A stretch of 64,000 nucleotides of DNA from Fuerstiella sp. (GTDB lineage Bacteria > Planctomycetota > Planctomycetia > Planctomycetales > Planctomycetaceae). The first letter of the stretch is position 1, and every line of letters starts with the position of its first letter. Location of the stretch: the NCBI GenBank assembly GCA_029245955.1, contig JAQWOH010000028.1, forward strand, positions 25,141-89,140, read 5' to 3'. The notes below the pieces were generated by a model. The model was given only the letters and a program-made list of their open reading frames with translations, had not been told where the DNA came from and made no database searches. This document shows positions 53,672 through 63,058 of the stretch, piece by piece. The position numbers and the translations under genes are program-made.

Positions 53672-54874
53672 ATGACAGCTGAGACCCCAGTAAAAGCCAC
53701 GATCGCGAGGTGGCGAAGTATTCCTGCGGGAGTAACCTTTGTGTTGGTCTGTTGTGCATCAGCGTCAGCCCAGTGGCAAAAACATGTTGTCGTTGCAGAT
53801 GCGGCCAGCATGATCAACTCAGCAGTCCCCCACGATTGTGATGGCGACGGACAGGTGGACGTTCTGTCTTCGTATGACGGCCGAGTTGTGTTGCTGCGAG
53901 GTCCGGATTGGAAACCGCAGACACTACATATTTTTGATACCGCCAACTCACGCAAGGAACCGCGAACAGGCTGCATTCACAGTTGCCTGATGGACGTCGA
54001 TGAAGACGGAGATCTCGATTTCTGCGGCTCTAACAACACGGTCTTCTGGCTCGAATGTCCGGATGAGCCTCTTAGTCGAAAGCTGTGGACTTATCGGACA
54101 ATCGACGATGAAATTCTCGGCACGCACTGTCTGATCACGGGGGACGTTAATCGCGACGGACGTGTAGATTTGATCGCCAACTCGGGCCGACCGGTCGGCA
54201 AGACCACGGTTCCGAATTCGCTGACATGGCTGGAAGTTCCGCAGCATTCGCACTCTGAAAGTCACTGGATTCGGCACGTCTTTGCTGATGCCGACGCACC
54301 CGGAGGGTCCCACTACACCGGCTTCGGCGACGTCAACAATGACGGGCGCCCGGACATTTCCTGCGCAGCGAAAGGTGGTAATGGATTTCCCGGCGGCGAA
54401 TGGTTCGCATGGTGGGAACAGCCCGCCAGTGCTGCGACTGTCTGGCACAAGCACGTTCTGTCAGACAGACAGCCCGGCGCAACAAACATCCATCCCGTTG
54501 ACGTCAACAAAGACGGAAACATTGACTTTGTCGCCACCCGGGGTCACGGCCGGGGCATACTCTGGTTCAAGGCCCCCGACTTCACCCCGATCGAAATTGA
54601 CGCTGCAATCGAAGGACCACATTGCCTGGCCACCGTGGATCTGGACGGCGACGGAGATATCGACATTGCAACGTGCGGCCGCGACGTTACAGGCATCGCT
54701 GTCTGGTACGAAAATGACGGCCACGGCGATTTCACTCGGCACAACATTGGTCGGGACCAGGGGGCATACGACATCCGGACTATCGACAGGGATGGCGACC
54801 GGGACCTCGATATTCTGATCGCCGGACATAACAGCAAAAACATCGTCTGGTTTGAAAACCCGACGGTGCAGTGA
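53672..54874 (+). CDS. VCBS/FG-GAP repeat exported protein, seven-repeat beta-propeller
   Basis: A 400-residue exported protein with a hydrophobic signal segment (about residues 16-35, ending CCASASAQ). Seven aspartate-rich calcium loops of VCBS/FG-GAP type recur at intervals: DCDGDGQVDV, DVDEDGDLDF, DVNRDGRVDL, DVNNDGRPDI, DVNKDGNIDF, DLDGDGDIDI and DRDGDRDLDI. Each is followed by a WFE- or VWYEN-type beta strand. Seven repeats would form an integrin-like seven-bladed propeller. Such proteins act as extracellular scaffold or binding proteins, and nothing here indicates catalysis. It stands alone, 124 bp after the esterase gene. Confidence 0.9.
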   Translation: MTAETPVKATIARWRSIPAGVTFVLVCCASASAQWQKHVVVADAASMINSAVPHDCDGDGQVDVLSSYDGRVVLLRGPDWKPQTLHIFDTANSRKEPRTGCIHSCLMDVDEDGDLDFCGSNNTVFWLECPDEPLSRKLWTYRTIDDEILGTHCLITGDVNRDGRVDLIANSGRPVGKTTVPNSLTWLEVPQHSHSESHWIRHVFADADAPGGSHYTGFGDVNNDGRPDISCAAKGGNGFPGGEWFAWWEQPASAATVWHKHVLSDRQPGATNIHPVDVNKDGNIDFVATRGHGRGILWFKAPDFTPIEIDAAIEGPHCLATVDLDGDGDIDIATCGRDVTGIAVWYENDGHGDFTRHNIGRDQGAYDIRTIDRDGDRDLDILIAGHNSKNIVWFENPTVQ

Positions 54875-55011
54875 ATGACTCATGCCGGACAGCGTTTGAA
54901 TCGTGCGCGTGGGCAGGCCAGACGGGCAACTTATCTGCAACCACCGCGTACTGGTATGGAAACCGCTTCTAGTTACCGGCCGAAACTTTCGCCGGAGACG
55001 TCTGTGCGGTA

Positions 55012-57288
55012 ATGTCCGGACCATACGCGTTCCGAACACAGATGGATCAGATGGCAGATTCTTCGGAAAACCAGCATCACACCGTCGTTGAGGACCCATT
55101 ACAAACCCCCGTGCAATTTGTACCGGGCGTCGGAGCGCGGCGGGCTGCGCTGCTGGCAAAACTGGGAATCAAGACGGCTCTGGACCTGTTGCTGCATGTG
55201 CCGCACAGCGTCAACGACTTTACTGACATGCGCCCAGCCGCCCGCCTGGAACAGGACAGGGAACAGTCGGTGCACGGACGCGTCGTGGATCGCGACCTGC
55301 GCAATCTGAGTAAAGGCCGCACTCTTGTGGGGATCCTGCTGGACTGCGATGGACACTTCGTCCGAGGAACATGGTTCAATCAACCGTGGATGCTGAAGAA
55401 GTTTCGTGATGACGACCACGTGGTGTTCAGCGGAAAGCCAAAGCGGGCCTCCGGCCGTTGGGAATTTTCGAACCCTCGCATTCACTGGCTGTCGCCTGAA
55501 GACGAGGACAGCGACATCGAACACGCCGTGGGCGTTCTACCCCGGTATTCCCTGACCGACGGGATCAAGATGGACGAAATGCGACGGATGACGAAGTCCG
55601 TCGTGGACGCCTTTGCCGCTGGCGTTCCGGATCCGTTGCCGGAATATTATCGCACTCACCACAAACTCCCGCACCTCCCGGATGCCCTGCGCTGGCTGCA
55701 TGCGCCAGACTCGAAGAAGCAGTTCGACACAGCACGCCATCGAGTCATTCTGGACGACCTTTTTGAATTCCAGCTGGGTCTTGCTTTGCGGCGAAAACTC
55801 TGGGGCAGGGATTCAAAGGCCTGGCCGACAGTCGTCACGGCCAAAATCGATGCCCGCATTCGCCGACTGTTTGAATTCCGTTTTACCCGGGGACAGGATC
55901 GAACGGTCAAAGAACTGGCAAAAGATCTGGCCAGAGAACAACCGATGCACCGTCTTCTTCAGGCAGATGTCGGAGCGGGAAAAACGGCCATCGCCGTGTA
56001 CGCCATGTTGTCCGCTGTGGCTGCCGGATATCAGACCGTGCTGATGGCACCTACGGAAGTTCTGGCTGCACAGCACTGGCAGACCTTCGAGCGGCTGTTG
56101 TGCCAAAGCCGGGTCAAGCGAGGTTTTCTTGTGGGAGGCCTTCCGGCGGCAGCACGTCGGCAGTTGCTGTCAGACATCGCCGCCGGTGACTGCCAGATAG
56201 TGGTTGGAACACAGGCAGTCATACAGGAATCGGTGCGATTCCGGAATCTCGCACTGGCCGTGATTGATGAACAGCATCGTTTTGGTGTTCGACAGCGCGC
56301 TGCATTCGGCTCAGTCGACGATGAATCAAAATCGACAGATACCGGAGACTCCCCGATCAAGGGCGCTGTCGCGGCATCGCCGGAACAGAACTTCAACAGG
56401 GCAACGGACCCGGATACCATTCCGGCGTTGCCTCAGCCACGACAACCACACGTTCTGGTGATGACAGCGACCCCTATTCCGCGCAGCCTGTGCCTGACTC
56501 GATTCGGAGACCTGGACGTCTCCACAATCCGTGAGCTTCCGCCAGGACGCCAGAAGGTTGTGACAAGTCGTGTGGAAACAGCCGAACAGCAGGCCCGTGC
56601 GTGGGAATTCGTGCGACAGCAGATCGCCAAAGGAAGACAGGCATTTGTTGTCTGTCCGCGTGTGGAAGGGCAGTCCGATGATGACGAGGCCGCTGCAGAG
56701 ACCGTATTTCAGAGCCTGCAGCAAACGCAACTGAGCGGTGTCACCGTTGATCTGCTGCACGGACGCATGGATCGAGACGTTCGACATGACATCATGGATC
56801 GTTTTCGCAACGGAGAGGTTGATGTCCTTGTCAGTACGACCGTCATTGAGGTCGGCGTTGACGTGCCCAACGCAACGATCATGCTGGTGCAGCAGGCCGA
56901 AAGATTCGGACTGGCTCAGCTGCATCAGTTGAGAGGGCGCATCTGCCGAGGTAGTTTTCAGGGTTATTGCTTTCTGATTTCGGACGCAGACACGCCGGAA
57001 GCCACCGAACGCCTGAGAGCCATGGAAGATTCATCTGATGGATTCAAACTGGCGGAAAAGGACGCGGAACTGCGGGGCCCGGGCGACGTGCTGGGCACCC
57101 GGCAGAGTGGCGCCCTGCCACTGCGAGTGGCAAATCCAATTCGGGACATCGTGATACTGCAGACCGCCCGACAGATGGCACACGACCTTGTCCGTACAGG
57201 CGACTTTGATTCATCGGAGTATCGCGAGCTTAAAGACATTGTGCTGAAACGCTTCGCGGACGTTCTGGACCTGCCCCGGACCGGTTAG
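55012..57288 (+). CDS. recG: ATP-dependent DNA helicase RecG
   Basis: A 758-residue helicase that reverses stalled replication forks and branch-migrates Holliday junctions. The N-terminal wedge region begins with FVPGVGARRAALLAKLG (helix-hairpin-like) and contains the OB-fold segment GTWFNQPWMLKKFRDDDHV. Helicase motifs are ADVGAGKTAIA (Walker A, K324), MAPTEVLAAQHW, VGTQAVIQESV, DEQHRFGVRQRAAF (motif II), VLVMTATPIPRSLCL (motif III), STTVIEVGVDVPNA, QQAERFGLAQLHQLRGR and the C-terminal GPGDVLGTRQSG. Between motifs II and III there is an acidic, proline-rich insertion of about 48 residues (from SVDDESK to QPRQP). In-frame ATGs at 55012, 55042 and 55051 are possible starts; the first is listed, and the N-terminal 14 residues are uncertain. 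Confidence 0.96.
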   Translation: MSGPYAFRTQMDQMADSSENQHHTVVEDPLQTPVQFVPGVGARRAALLAKLGIKTALDLLLHVPHSVNDFTDMRPAARLEQDREQSVHGRVVDRDLRNLSKGRTLVGILLDCDGHFVRGTWFNQPWMLKKFRDDDHVVFSGKPKRASGRWEFSNPRIHWLSPEDEDSDIEHAVGVLPRYSLTDGIKMDEMRRMTKSVVDAFAAGVPDPLPEYYRTHHKLPHLPDALRWLHAPDSKKQFDTARHRVILDDLFEFQLGLALRRKLWGRDSKAWPTVVTAKIDARIRRLFEFRFTRGQDRTVKELAKDLAREQPMHRLLQADVGAGKTAIAVYAMLSAVAAGYQTVLMAPTEVLAAQHWQTFERLLCQSRVKRGFLVGGLPAAARRQLLSDIAAGDCQIVVGTQAVIQESVRFRNLALAVIDEQHRFGVRQRAAFGSVDDESKSTDTGDSPIKGAVAASPEQNFNRATDPDTIPALPQPRQPHVLVMTATPIPRSLCLTRFGDLDVSTIRELPPGRQKVVTSRVETAEQQARAWEFVRQQIAKGRQAFVVCPRVEGQSDDDEAAAETVFQSLQQTQLSGVTVDLLHGRMDRDVRHDIMDRFRNGEVDVLVSTTVIEVGVDVPNATIMLVQQAERFGLAQLHQLRGRICRGSFQGYCFLISDADTPEATERLRAMEDSSDGFKLAEKDAELRGPGDVLGTRQSGALPLRVANPIRDIVILQTARQMAHDLVRTGDFDSSEYRELKDIVLKRFADVLDLPRTG

Positions 57289-57344
57289 TGTGCGATCATG
57301 TCCGGCTGCAACTGGTTTGACCGCGTGGACAATGCACCGCAGGG

Positions 57345-57369
57345 GGCGCGACTGCGGACCGGTCGCGCC
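57345..57369. terminator. possible bidirectional terminator hairpin between convergent genes
   Basis: Arms GGCGCGAC (57345-57352) and GTCGCGCC (57362-57369) are perfect 8-bp complements around a 9-nt loop, between recG and the convergent gene ending at 57388. There is no T-run, so it could be a factor-dependent terminator. Confidence 0.4.
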
Positions 57370-57387
57370 GCACGCCGTCGCTGACCA

Positions 57388-60168
57388 TCAATCCACTTTG
57401 ACCGTCTGCGTCTCACCCGCTGCGGCGACAACTTCCAGCGTTACAGGCAGTGATGTAATCCCGTCAACATTCGCCTTCAGAAAAAATGTGCGGCGCATCG
57501 GCTGCACCCATTTTGCCGCTGTAATGAAGAATTCCCGGTCAGACTGTCCCGCCAGCAGCAGCAATCCGTTAAGTCCGATGTTATCCACAAACACGCCATG
57601 AGGCAGATTCCGACCGGAATCCTCCTTGCCGAACGACAGCACGCCGTTGTGCTGCAAACGTTCGACCCGCAACATCGCCTGAATAGTCTCGCCGGCACGA
57701 ATCCGCAGCACCAGCGGATCTGACGGTGTCGCGGCGGACGCTTCAGACGGTTCGATCCTAAAACGTATTTTGGGATCCTTCGCCAGCTTCAACTCTTCCA
57801 GTCCACCTAACGGCAGATCACCGGCAGTGATTTTAATTTCTGCAAGCTGCTCTGCCGTTGGTTCCGTCGCAGTCGCAGTGGCATACAACGTGCCTGATGT
57901 CCTGAACTGCTCACTCTCAATCAATAATGGTCCGGAGAATCCAAAACCGGGGGGGAGACCCGTGATGTCAACCGGAATTGGACCGTCGTATCCGTCAATT
58001 CGTGTTGCGGTAAAGACCAGCTCGATACCAGTTCCTGGCGCGACGCTTACCTTTCGGCTGCTGACGGATACTTCATAGCGAGGCAGGGGCGGGCGAACGG
58101 TAAGTGTGTATCTAAAATCCGGACCGCTGAACTCCCGAGAGTCGGTAACACGAACCACATAATCATCGTCAGCCGGCGCGGTAAATGTCAGCCGTGAGTT
58201 CCTGCCAAGAGTCCGCCGGGGATCGTCATCGTTCTCGTAATATATTCGAAATGTCGGCAGGCCATTGGGCGTCAGTGTCGCCTTCGGATCATGCGGGACC
58301 ACGATAAAACACGGCCCCTGCAACGCGTGGGAACTTGGCGTTGTGCCAAAATAAGTGAAACGTCTGCCGAAGCCGGGGTAAACCTTGAATCCGGAATCGG
58401 GCCCCCGCGGATAAAGCCACAGTTTCACCACCTCACCATCAGAATACAGATATTCGTTCAACTCCATTTCCTGCCAGTTGAAGACGCGGAAGTCATCAAT
58501 AGTGTCCGAGTCTTTGCCACGAAACGTAAAGTACGAATCTCGAACGGCCTGCAGCACGGTACGCAGAATCGGCTCGCCATTTGTTGTCACAACTTCAATC
58601 CGTGAATCCAGCGGCGCGTTGTCGCCCTGAGCCTGAGCCTCCAGTACAAGCCGCTGCCCTTCAGACGCTGTAAACCGATAACAGTCAGCGTCTCGCTCGT
58701 TCCCGCCGTCCGGTTGGATCACGCCGGTCACCCTGAACGGCAGAACGGCCACTTGACTGGTAGAAGGTTCATCGTTCTTACCAGTCTCCTGAAGTTCATT
58801 CAGTGCAACAGCCTGGTCGGCATCGACATCGGCAGTGCCGGCAAGCGGCGCTGCGGGGGACGACGTCACTGCAGGGGACACGGAATCCCCGGCGGCGTCA
58901 ATTCTGATCCTCTCACTTGTCCCGTCAATCCGTGTTACAAACAACTGCCTGCTGCCGATAAACGACAGCGATGTCACCTGCGCCGCCTGCCGCGGCATCG
59001 TCTGCAGTGGTCGTAGCGGAGAAGTTCGCCAGGCACGCAGAGTCCCGTCCTCGGCGCTGCTGGCCAGAAGCGTGCCGTCTGCGGAAAGTGCCAGCCGCGA
59101 AATTGCCTGTTCGTGCGCGAAACGGGAAACCAGTAACGGGTTGATCGCGGCCTTCTGCTGTGACACCAGCTTCCAGATTCGGATGCGATTATCAGCACCC
59201 GCTGCATATATTCGCTGCCCGTCGGGACTGATCATGACTGTATACTGCTCGCCCTGAGGCTGACTCAACGTGTCGATCCGCTGCCCGGTCACAACGTTCC
59301 AGACTTTAACGGTGCCGTCGGCACTGGCGCTGCACAGTACACTTCCCGACGGATCGAAGCTCAGCGAAAAGACGCTGCCGTTGTGCCCCTCTAAAACACG
59401 CAGCACTTTTCCGGTGGCAACGTCGTGCAAAACGATGCGCCGGTCGTAGCCGGCAGTTGCGAGCACGTTTCCGTCGGAATCCACAACTGCCGCATAAATC
59501 GCGTCCGTGTGCCCGCCAAACTCACGCAGCACTTTTCCGTCAGCCGAATCCAGAAGCATGGCCTTTCCCAGTGCGCCCGGCGTTCCAGTGGCTGCGACAA
59601 TCCAGTTTTTTGCTGAATCGGTCGATAGGCTGAGTACATTCACGACGCCCGTTGGTGTCCGCCACAGGGTTTTGCCTGCGGCATCGAACGCCGTAATATG
59701 GCCTCGGATGCCCACGGCGATCGAACCGTCCTTTAACGGCGTACTGGACAGCAAAGGTTCACGGACTTTTTGAAACGGCCTGATTTTCGGTACGGTTGGG
59801 TGACCAATGGAGATCGGGTTCATCCTGGAGCCGGCCAGCACCCAGTTCCGCAACAGCTCGCGTTCCGCGTCTGTCGGCTGGATTTCACCTTCGGGCGGCA
59901 TGGTATTTTCTGACTCAGTATTGAGCACGGCCAACAGGCGACTCTTTGCCGGATCAGCGACCAGCACCGGGCCCTCGTCGCCGCCCTTCAGCAACTCCTC
60001 ACGCGTCTGAAGCGACAACCCGGCTTCGCGGTCCGTCTGATTGTGGCAGCCCAGGCAGTACTTCTGAATCAGTGGTTCCACCGGCCGTTGCGCGACCACC
60101 GTTGCACACGTGTCGACAGCGACAAGCACCGATAGCAATGCTGTGAGGCAGAACTGATCATATCTCAT
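57388..60168 (-). CDS. exported cytochrome c-WD40 hybrid protein
   Basis: A 926-residue exported protein. The signal peptide spans the first 27 residues. A planctomycete cytochrome c-type domain (PSCyt1) has C38-L-G-C41-H42 and an MPPEGE segment that may supply the axial Met. Residues about 150-450 form WD40-like repeats (GHTDAIYAAVVDSDGNVLAT, GHNGSVFSLSFDPSGSVLC, DGTVKVWNVVTG, DNRIRIWKLVS and DGTLRAWR). The remaining half is a set of beta-sandwich modules, with a PPC-like domain (DADCYRFTASEGQRLVLEA). Such proteins usually occur beside DUF1549/DUF1501 genes; here there is none adjacent. The frame extends to 60201, but ATG 60168 gives the signal peptide. Its function, possibly electron transfer with a binding scaffold, is inferred. 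Confidence 0.87.
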   Translation of the reverse strand: MRYDQFCLTALLSVLVAVDTCATVVAQRPVEPLIQKYCLGCHNQTDREAGLSLQTREELLKGGDEGPVLVADPAKSRLLAVLNTESENTMPPEGEIQPTDAERELLRNWVLAGSRMNPISIGHPTVPKIRPFQKVREPLLSSTPLKDGSIAVGIRGHITAFDAAGKTLWRTPTGVVNVLSLSTDSAKNWIVAATGTPGALGKAMLLDSADGKVLREFGGHTDAIYAAVVDSDGNVLATAGYDRRIVLHDVATGKVLRVLEGHNGSVFSLSFDPSGSVLCSASADGTVKVWNVVTGQRIDTLSQPQGEQYTVMISPDGQRIYAAGADNRIRIWKLVSQQKAAINPLLVSRFAHEQAISRLALSADGTLLASSAEDGTLRAWRTSPLRPLQTMPRQAAQVTSLSFIGSRQLFVTRIDGTSERIRIDAAGDSVSPAVTSSPAAPLAGTADVDADQAVALNELQETGKNDEPSTSQVAVLPFRVTGVIQPDGGNERDADCYRFTASEGQRLVLEAQAQGDNAPLDSRIEVVTTNGEPILRTVLQAVRDSYFTFRGKDSDTIDDFRVFNWQEMELNEYLYSDGEVVKLWLYPRGPDSGFKVYPGFGRRFTYFGTTPSSHALQGPCFIVVPHDPKATLTPNGLPTFRIYYENDDDPRRTLGRNSRLTFTAPADDDYVVRVTDSREFSGPDFRYTLTVRPPLPRYEVSVSSRKVSVAPGTGIELVFTATRIDGYDGPIPVDITGLPPGFGFSGPLLIESEQFRTSGTLYATATATEPTAEQLAEIKITAGDLPLGGLEELKLAKDPKIRFRIEPSEASAATPSDPLVLRIRAGETIQAMLRVERLQHNGVLSFGKEDSGRNLPHGVFVDNIGLNGLLLLAGQSDREFFITAAKWVQPMRRTFFLKANVDGITSLPVTLEVVAAAGETQTVKVD

Positions 60169-60413
60169 GAGACAACATCCACGTAAATACTGAAACATCA
60201 CCTGTGCGTCATACTAACCGAACACAGCCGAATCTGCAGCGTCGTCCCCTGAAAAGTCGTTTATGGGCAAGAGAGCGCCCGGTGTGCCCCCGGATTCCAC
60301 GACACCACCCCGACATCCGCCTTGGCCTTCGCCCGCACGGGTGATAAAGTGAGTGCCGTGACCTGTCCAGTGAAGGTCTTTTTACTGTCGTTCGTATTTG
60401 CGGAATCTGCAAG

Positions 60414-60866
60414 ATGTTCAATCGACGCGAAGTCATCCTGTCAAGCGCAGCTGTGATCGCCGGTGTAAACAGAGCCGGTGCGAGCTCAACGCCTGTTACG
60501 GTCCCAGACACCGTGCCGGATGGGAGCAGAACTGTTCACGACATAGCAACAGCGGCGGCGTGTACCGACTGTGCAGCGGCCTGCACAGTGCTGGCGCAAC
60601 TATGCGTGGAACGTGTGGCAGCGGGGAAATCGGAATATGCAGCACTGCATGGTCTGTCACGTGACTGCGGCGACCTCTGTACTGTGGCCGCAACACTGTT
60701 GGGCAGACAGGGACCTCTGGCGCCAGCGATCTGCCAGGCCTGTGCCGATGCCTGTGATCGACTCATCGATCTAAGTTCGAATTTCACCGTTCGTGATCTT
60801 CGCGACTGCAGAACAATCGCCGGACGTTGCGCCATCGAGTGCCGCAACTTGATTTCGAACTCATGA
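60414..60866 (+). CDS. Tat-exported Cys-rich four-helix copper-binding protein (Csp1/DUF326-like)
   Basis: A 150-residue protein. The N-terminus MFNRREVILSSAAVIAG is Tat-like with a twin arginine at 4-5 and a signal ending near AGA-SS. The mature part has 12 cysteines at 50, 53, 57, 64, 85, 89, 107, 110, 114, 132, 139 and 143, arranged as CxxC/CxxxC pairs along amphipathic helices, which is typical of four-helix copper-storage proteins (Csp) and DUF326. It would bind many Cu(I) ions inside the helix bundle in the periplasm. It is divergent from the WD40-cytochrome gene. Only DUF326 membership is certain by pattern; copper binding is inferred. Confidence 0.87.
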   Translation: MFNRREVILSSAAVIAGVNRAGASSTPVTVPDTVPDGSRTVHDIATAAACTDCAAACTVLAQLCVERVAAGKSEYAALHGLSRDCGDLCTVAATLLGRQGPLAPAICQACADACDRLIDLSSNFTVRDLRDCRTIAGRCAIECRNLISNS

Positions 60867-61234
60867 CAGATTGCCCTGCAACTTCGTCCATGCCCGTCAA
60901 GTCACCCCGCGATCACTTACTTTATCAATCTATCGCAAGAGGCCTTGTCGGTCGCTTTTGTCGATGACTGTGGACTGCCTGACTTTCTTTGGTCCAGTGT
61001 TAATGGGAGTCAGGTTTGCAGGGACGTGTGCTGCCGGAACGGAGACTGAGGCGTAAACGACAGCCGTTCGCAGTCCCGTGGACGATGAGTGATTGTCCGT
61101 CATCTCTGTCAATTGCCGCTGATGACACTGTTGATGATGGCGGTGAGTCGCCCGCTCGGAACTCGTATCACTGTCGAGGACTCGGACAGCAAATGTCAGA
61201 CTGTTCTGACAGATTGCCCCGCCATCAGCACGGC
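60867..61234. other. convergent spacer with a hairpin
   Basis: No supported gene. A terminator-like hairpin near the end of the minus-strand gene is listed separately. Confidence 0.4.
61194..61211 (-). terminator. possible terminator of the deiminase-family gene
   Basis: Arms TGTCAGA (61194-61200) and TCTGACA (61205-61211) pair perfectly around a CTGT loop, 23 bp beyond the stop at 61235. On the minus strand only a short TTTG follows. Confidence 0.4.
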
Positions 61235-62428
61235 TCAGTTTCTTAACAGAACCTTAGTGCAGCATCTCATTGCGCCACCATACATCGCGCTGGTTGAAAA
61301 ACCGGCTAGAGGCTTTACCTGAAATCCCATTTTCTGCCAGACACTCTGCGCGGCGTTGTCGAGCTTCCCGAAACCATATTGCGGCAGATACACGGTAGGC
61401 TGATTCTGCCGCAATTCCGTCAGCACATTTCCATACGACAGGAACGGGTACTGTGGCAGCACATCTGCCTGCTTATCCACATGCTGCTCCTGATCGGGAA
61501 TGAGCGCCGGAATACGTACGACTTTGTAACCGGCGCCGGACAACTGCCGAGCGATGGCTTCCAGATCAGGCGCCAGACGCAGACTTGAGGCAACTGCTGC
61601 AGCCGTCTGGCCAACTACTGTCGGCCGCTTGATTGTGTTTCCGTCCCTGTCCAACAGCTCTACAACTCCATCCACGCCAAAGAAGTCCTTTTCGCACTGA
61701 CGCTCGAACTTCTGAACAAGTGCTGGCTCCTGCCGGACTGCTTCGGCTGCCAACTCTGCTCCAGCACGACTGTCGGCAACCGCAATACGTTGGTGACTGA
61801 GTGGAGTCACAATAAGATCAATATGCCTGATGCTTTGACGAGACTCCCCGACAACCACCACGCGTCTTCTGAAAAGCTTCGTGAAACGTTTCGTCACTTC
61901 ATCAGCTGACAGCTCCAGAAGCCGGGCATTACGATGAATCGCGTCGAAGCCGATGAACACGGCATCTTCACCACAGACAATGTTCCCACCCTCAAAATGC
62001 AACTCTGATTGCACCACCTCCAACTTCAGCAGACTGGCCAACTGACGTGGCATCTGCTCATCATCCTCCCGGTTGAACGAGCAGGGAGTGACCAGTTTCG
62101 TTACAGCATCCCCCTGTACAACAACAAAAGGGTCCTGTGGCCAAATTGAGATATCGCTTTGGGGGGGCATTTCAACGAACGTAACCCGACGATTTTCGGC
62201 CGATTTGGTAAATGCCGCGCGATCGCTTACGAGCAACAGAACGTGAACGTCCGGAGGCAAGCCGTTAATAATGTTCGAGACCAATTCGACATTACGCAAT
62301 GACGACGTCCGGGCGCTGGTAACGCTGCAGGCAACAAGCCGAAGTTCGGATCCCACGTCCGACAGAAGCTTCGCATCATCGCGCCGGCCGAGCGACTGCG
62401 CCAAGAACGCTGTAACGAATATCGACAA
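61235..62428 (-). CDS. agmatine deiminase/peptidylarginine deiminase-superfamily protein
   Basis: A 397-residue protein of the guanidino-group-modifying superfamily. Matching segments are WPQDPFVVV (Asp-rich substrate loop at about 96-104), the HFEGGN block (H144-E146) with GEDAVFIG, RHIDLIVTPL (catalytic His) and GGAMRCC near the C-terminus (catalytic Cys 389 or 390). These order as in agmatine deiminase and PAD enzymes, which hydrolyse guanidinium groups; the substrate here is unknown. The listed start is a TTG at 62426-62428. Upstream the frame continues in a KTLFFTAATTL stretch that would complete a signal peptide, but without ATG, GTG or TTG before a stop; an ATA or ATC start near 62461-62467 would be needed. 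The true start is uncertain. Confidence 0.78.
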   Translation of the reverse strand: MSIFVTAFLAQSLGRRDDAKLLSDVGSELRLVACSVTSARTSSLRNVELVSNIINGLPPDVHVLLLVSDRAAFTKSAENRRVTFVEMPPQSDISIWPQDPFVVVQGDAVTKLVTPCSFNREDDEQMPRQLASLLKLEVVQSELHFEGGNIVCGEDAVFIGFDAIHRNARLLELSADEVTKRFTKLFRRRVVVVGESRQSIRHIDLIVTPLSHQRIAVADSRAGAELAAEAVRQEPALVQKFERQCEKDFFGVDGVVELLDRDGNTIKRPTVVGQTAAAVASSLRLAPDLEAIARQLSGAGYKVVRIPALIPDQEQHVDKQADVLPQYPFLSYGNVLTELRQNQPTVYLPQYGFGKLDNAAQSVWQKMGFQVKPLAGFSTSAMYGGAMRCCTKVLLRN

Positions 62429-62668
62429 TGTCGTCGCTGCTGTGAAGAATAAAGTTTTTATTACGATTTCCCGGAGTGTCTGGGCGGCCCTGTTAAGGCA
62501 GAGTCAATGGGACGCTGCAGATGCATCAACGAACGAAAGTATCTGGCCCACGGGCCACATGTCATTGAACATGACGCCTGCAACAACATTTTTCAGTCTC
62601 TCCGCCCGGATGAGAGAATGGGCTGAAAGTCAATCTGCAGGGCAACCATCGTAATGCTCATTGCCCAG

Positions 62669-63058
62669 TTACGGATCGCAAGGGCGTACCCTCATTTCTG
62701 CAACCTTCGAGACAAGACTCCGGTGATCTGCTCGCTGAACGGAAATCCTTTCTTCAGCCTTTTTTACGCGAGCCTGAAGTGCTCTGATGTCCGCAGAATG
62801 TACCACTAACCGACCATCGTTTCTGTTGACGCGGCTGACGAGGTCATCGAGGCTCTGATCGACAAGGAAGAATTCATTTTTGTCCTCATCTTGCCGGTCC
62901 TCCAGATCTGCTACGCGTTGTTTGAGATTTTCACCTTGTCTTTCACCGACCTGCGGGCCGGCATTTGCCGATCCGTCAAACATGGCCTGGGTCATGAGCA
63001 CTGCAAGCGAAACCATGCAAATGGTAGCAGCGTTGAAGAAGATCTGTTTCGTTTTCAT
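62669..63058 (-). CDS. small exported coiled-coil protein
   Basis: A 129-residue protein of no known family. The signal peptide is MKTKQIFFNAATICMVSLAV with cleavage expected near ANAGP. The mature part is a charged coiled coil with heptad-like patterns (LKQRVADLEDRQDEDKNEFF, VDQSLDDLVSRVNRN, ADIRALQARVKKAEERIS). It is monocistronic, 207-240 bp upstream of the deiminase-like gene and in the same direction. It resembles small periplasmic coiled-coil proteins that may space or tether the envelope; no enzymatic motif is visible. An open frame extends upstream to 63151, but ATG 63058 fits the signal peptide. Confidence 0.75.
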   Translation of the reverse strand: MKTKQIFFNAATICMVSLAVLMTQAMFDGSANAGPQVGERQGENLKQRVADLEDRQDEDKNEFFLVDQSLDDLVSRVNRNDGRLVVHSADIRALQARVKKAEERISVQRADHRSLVSKVAEMRVRPCDP

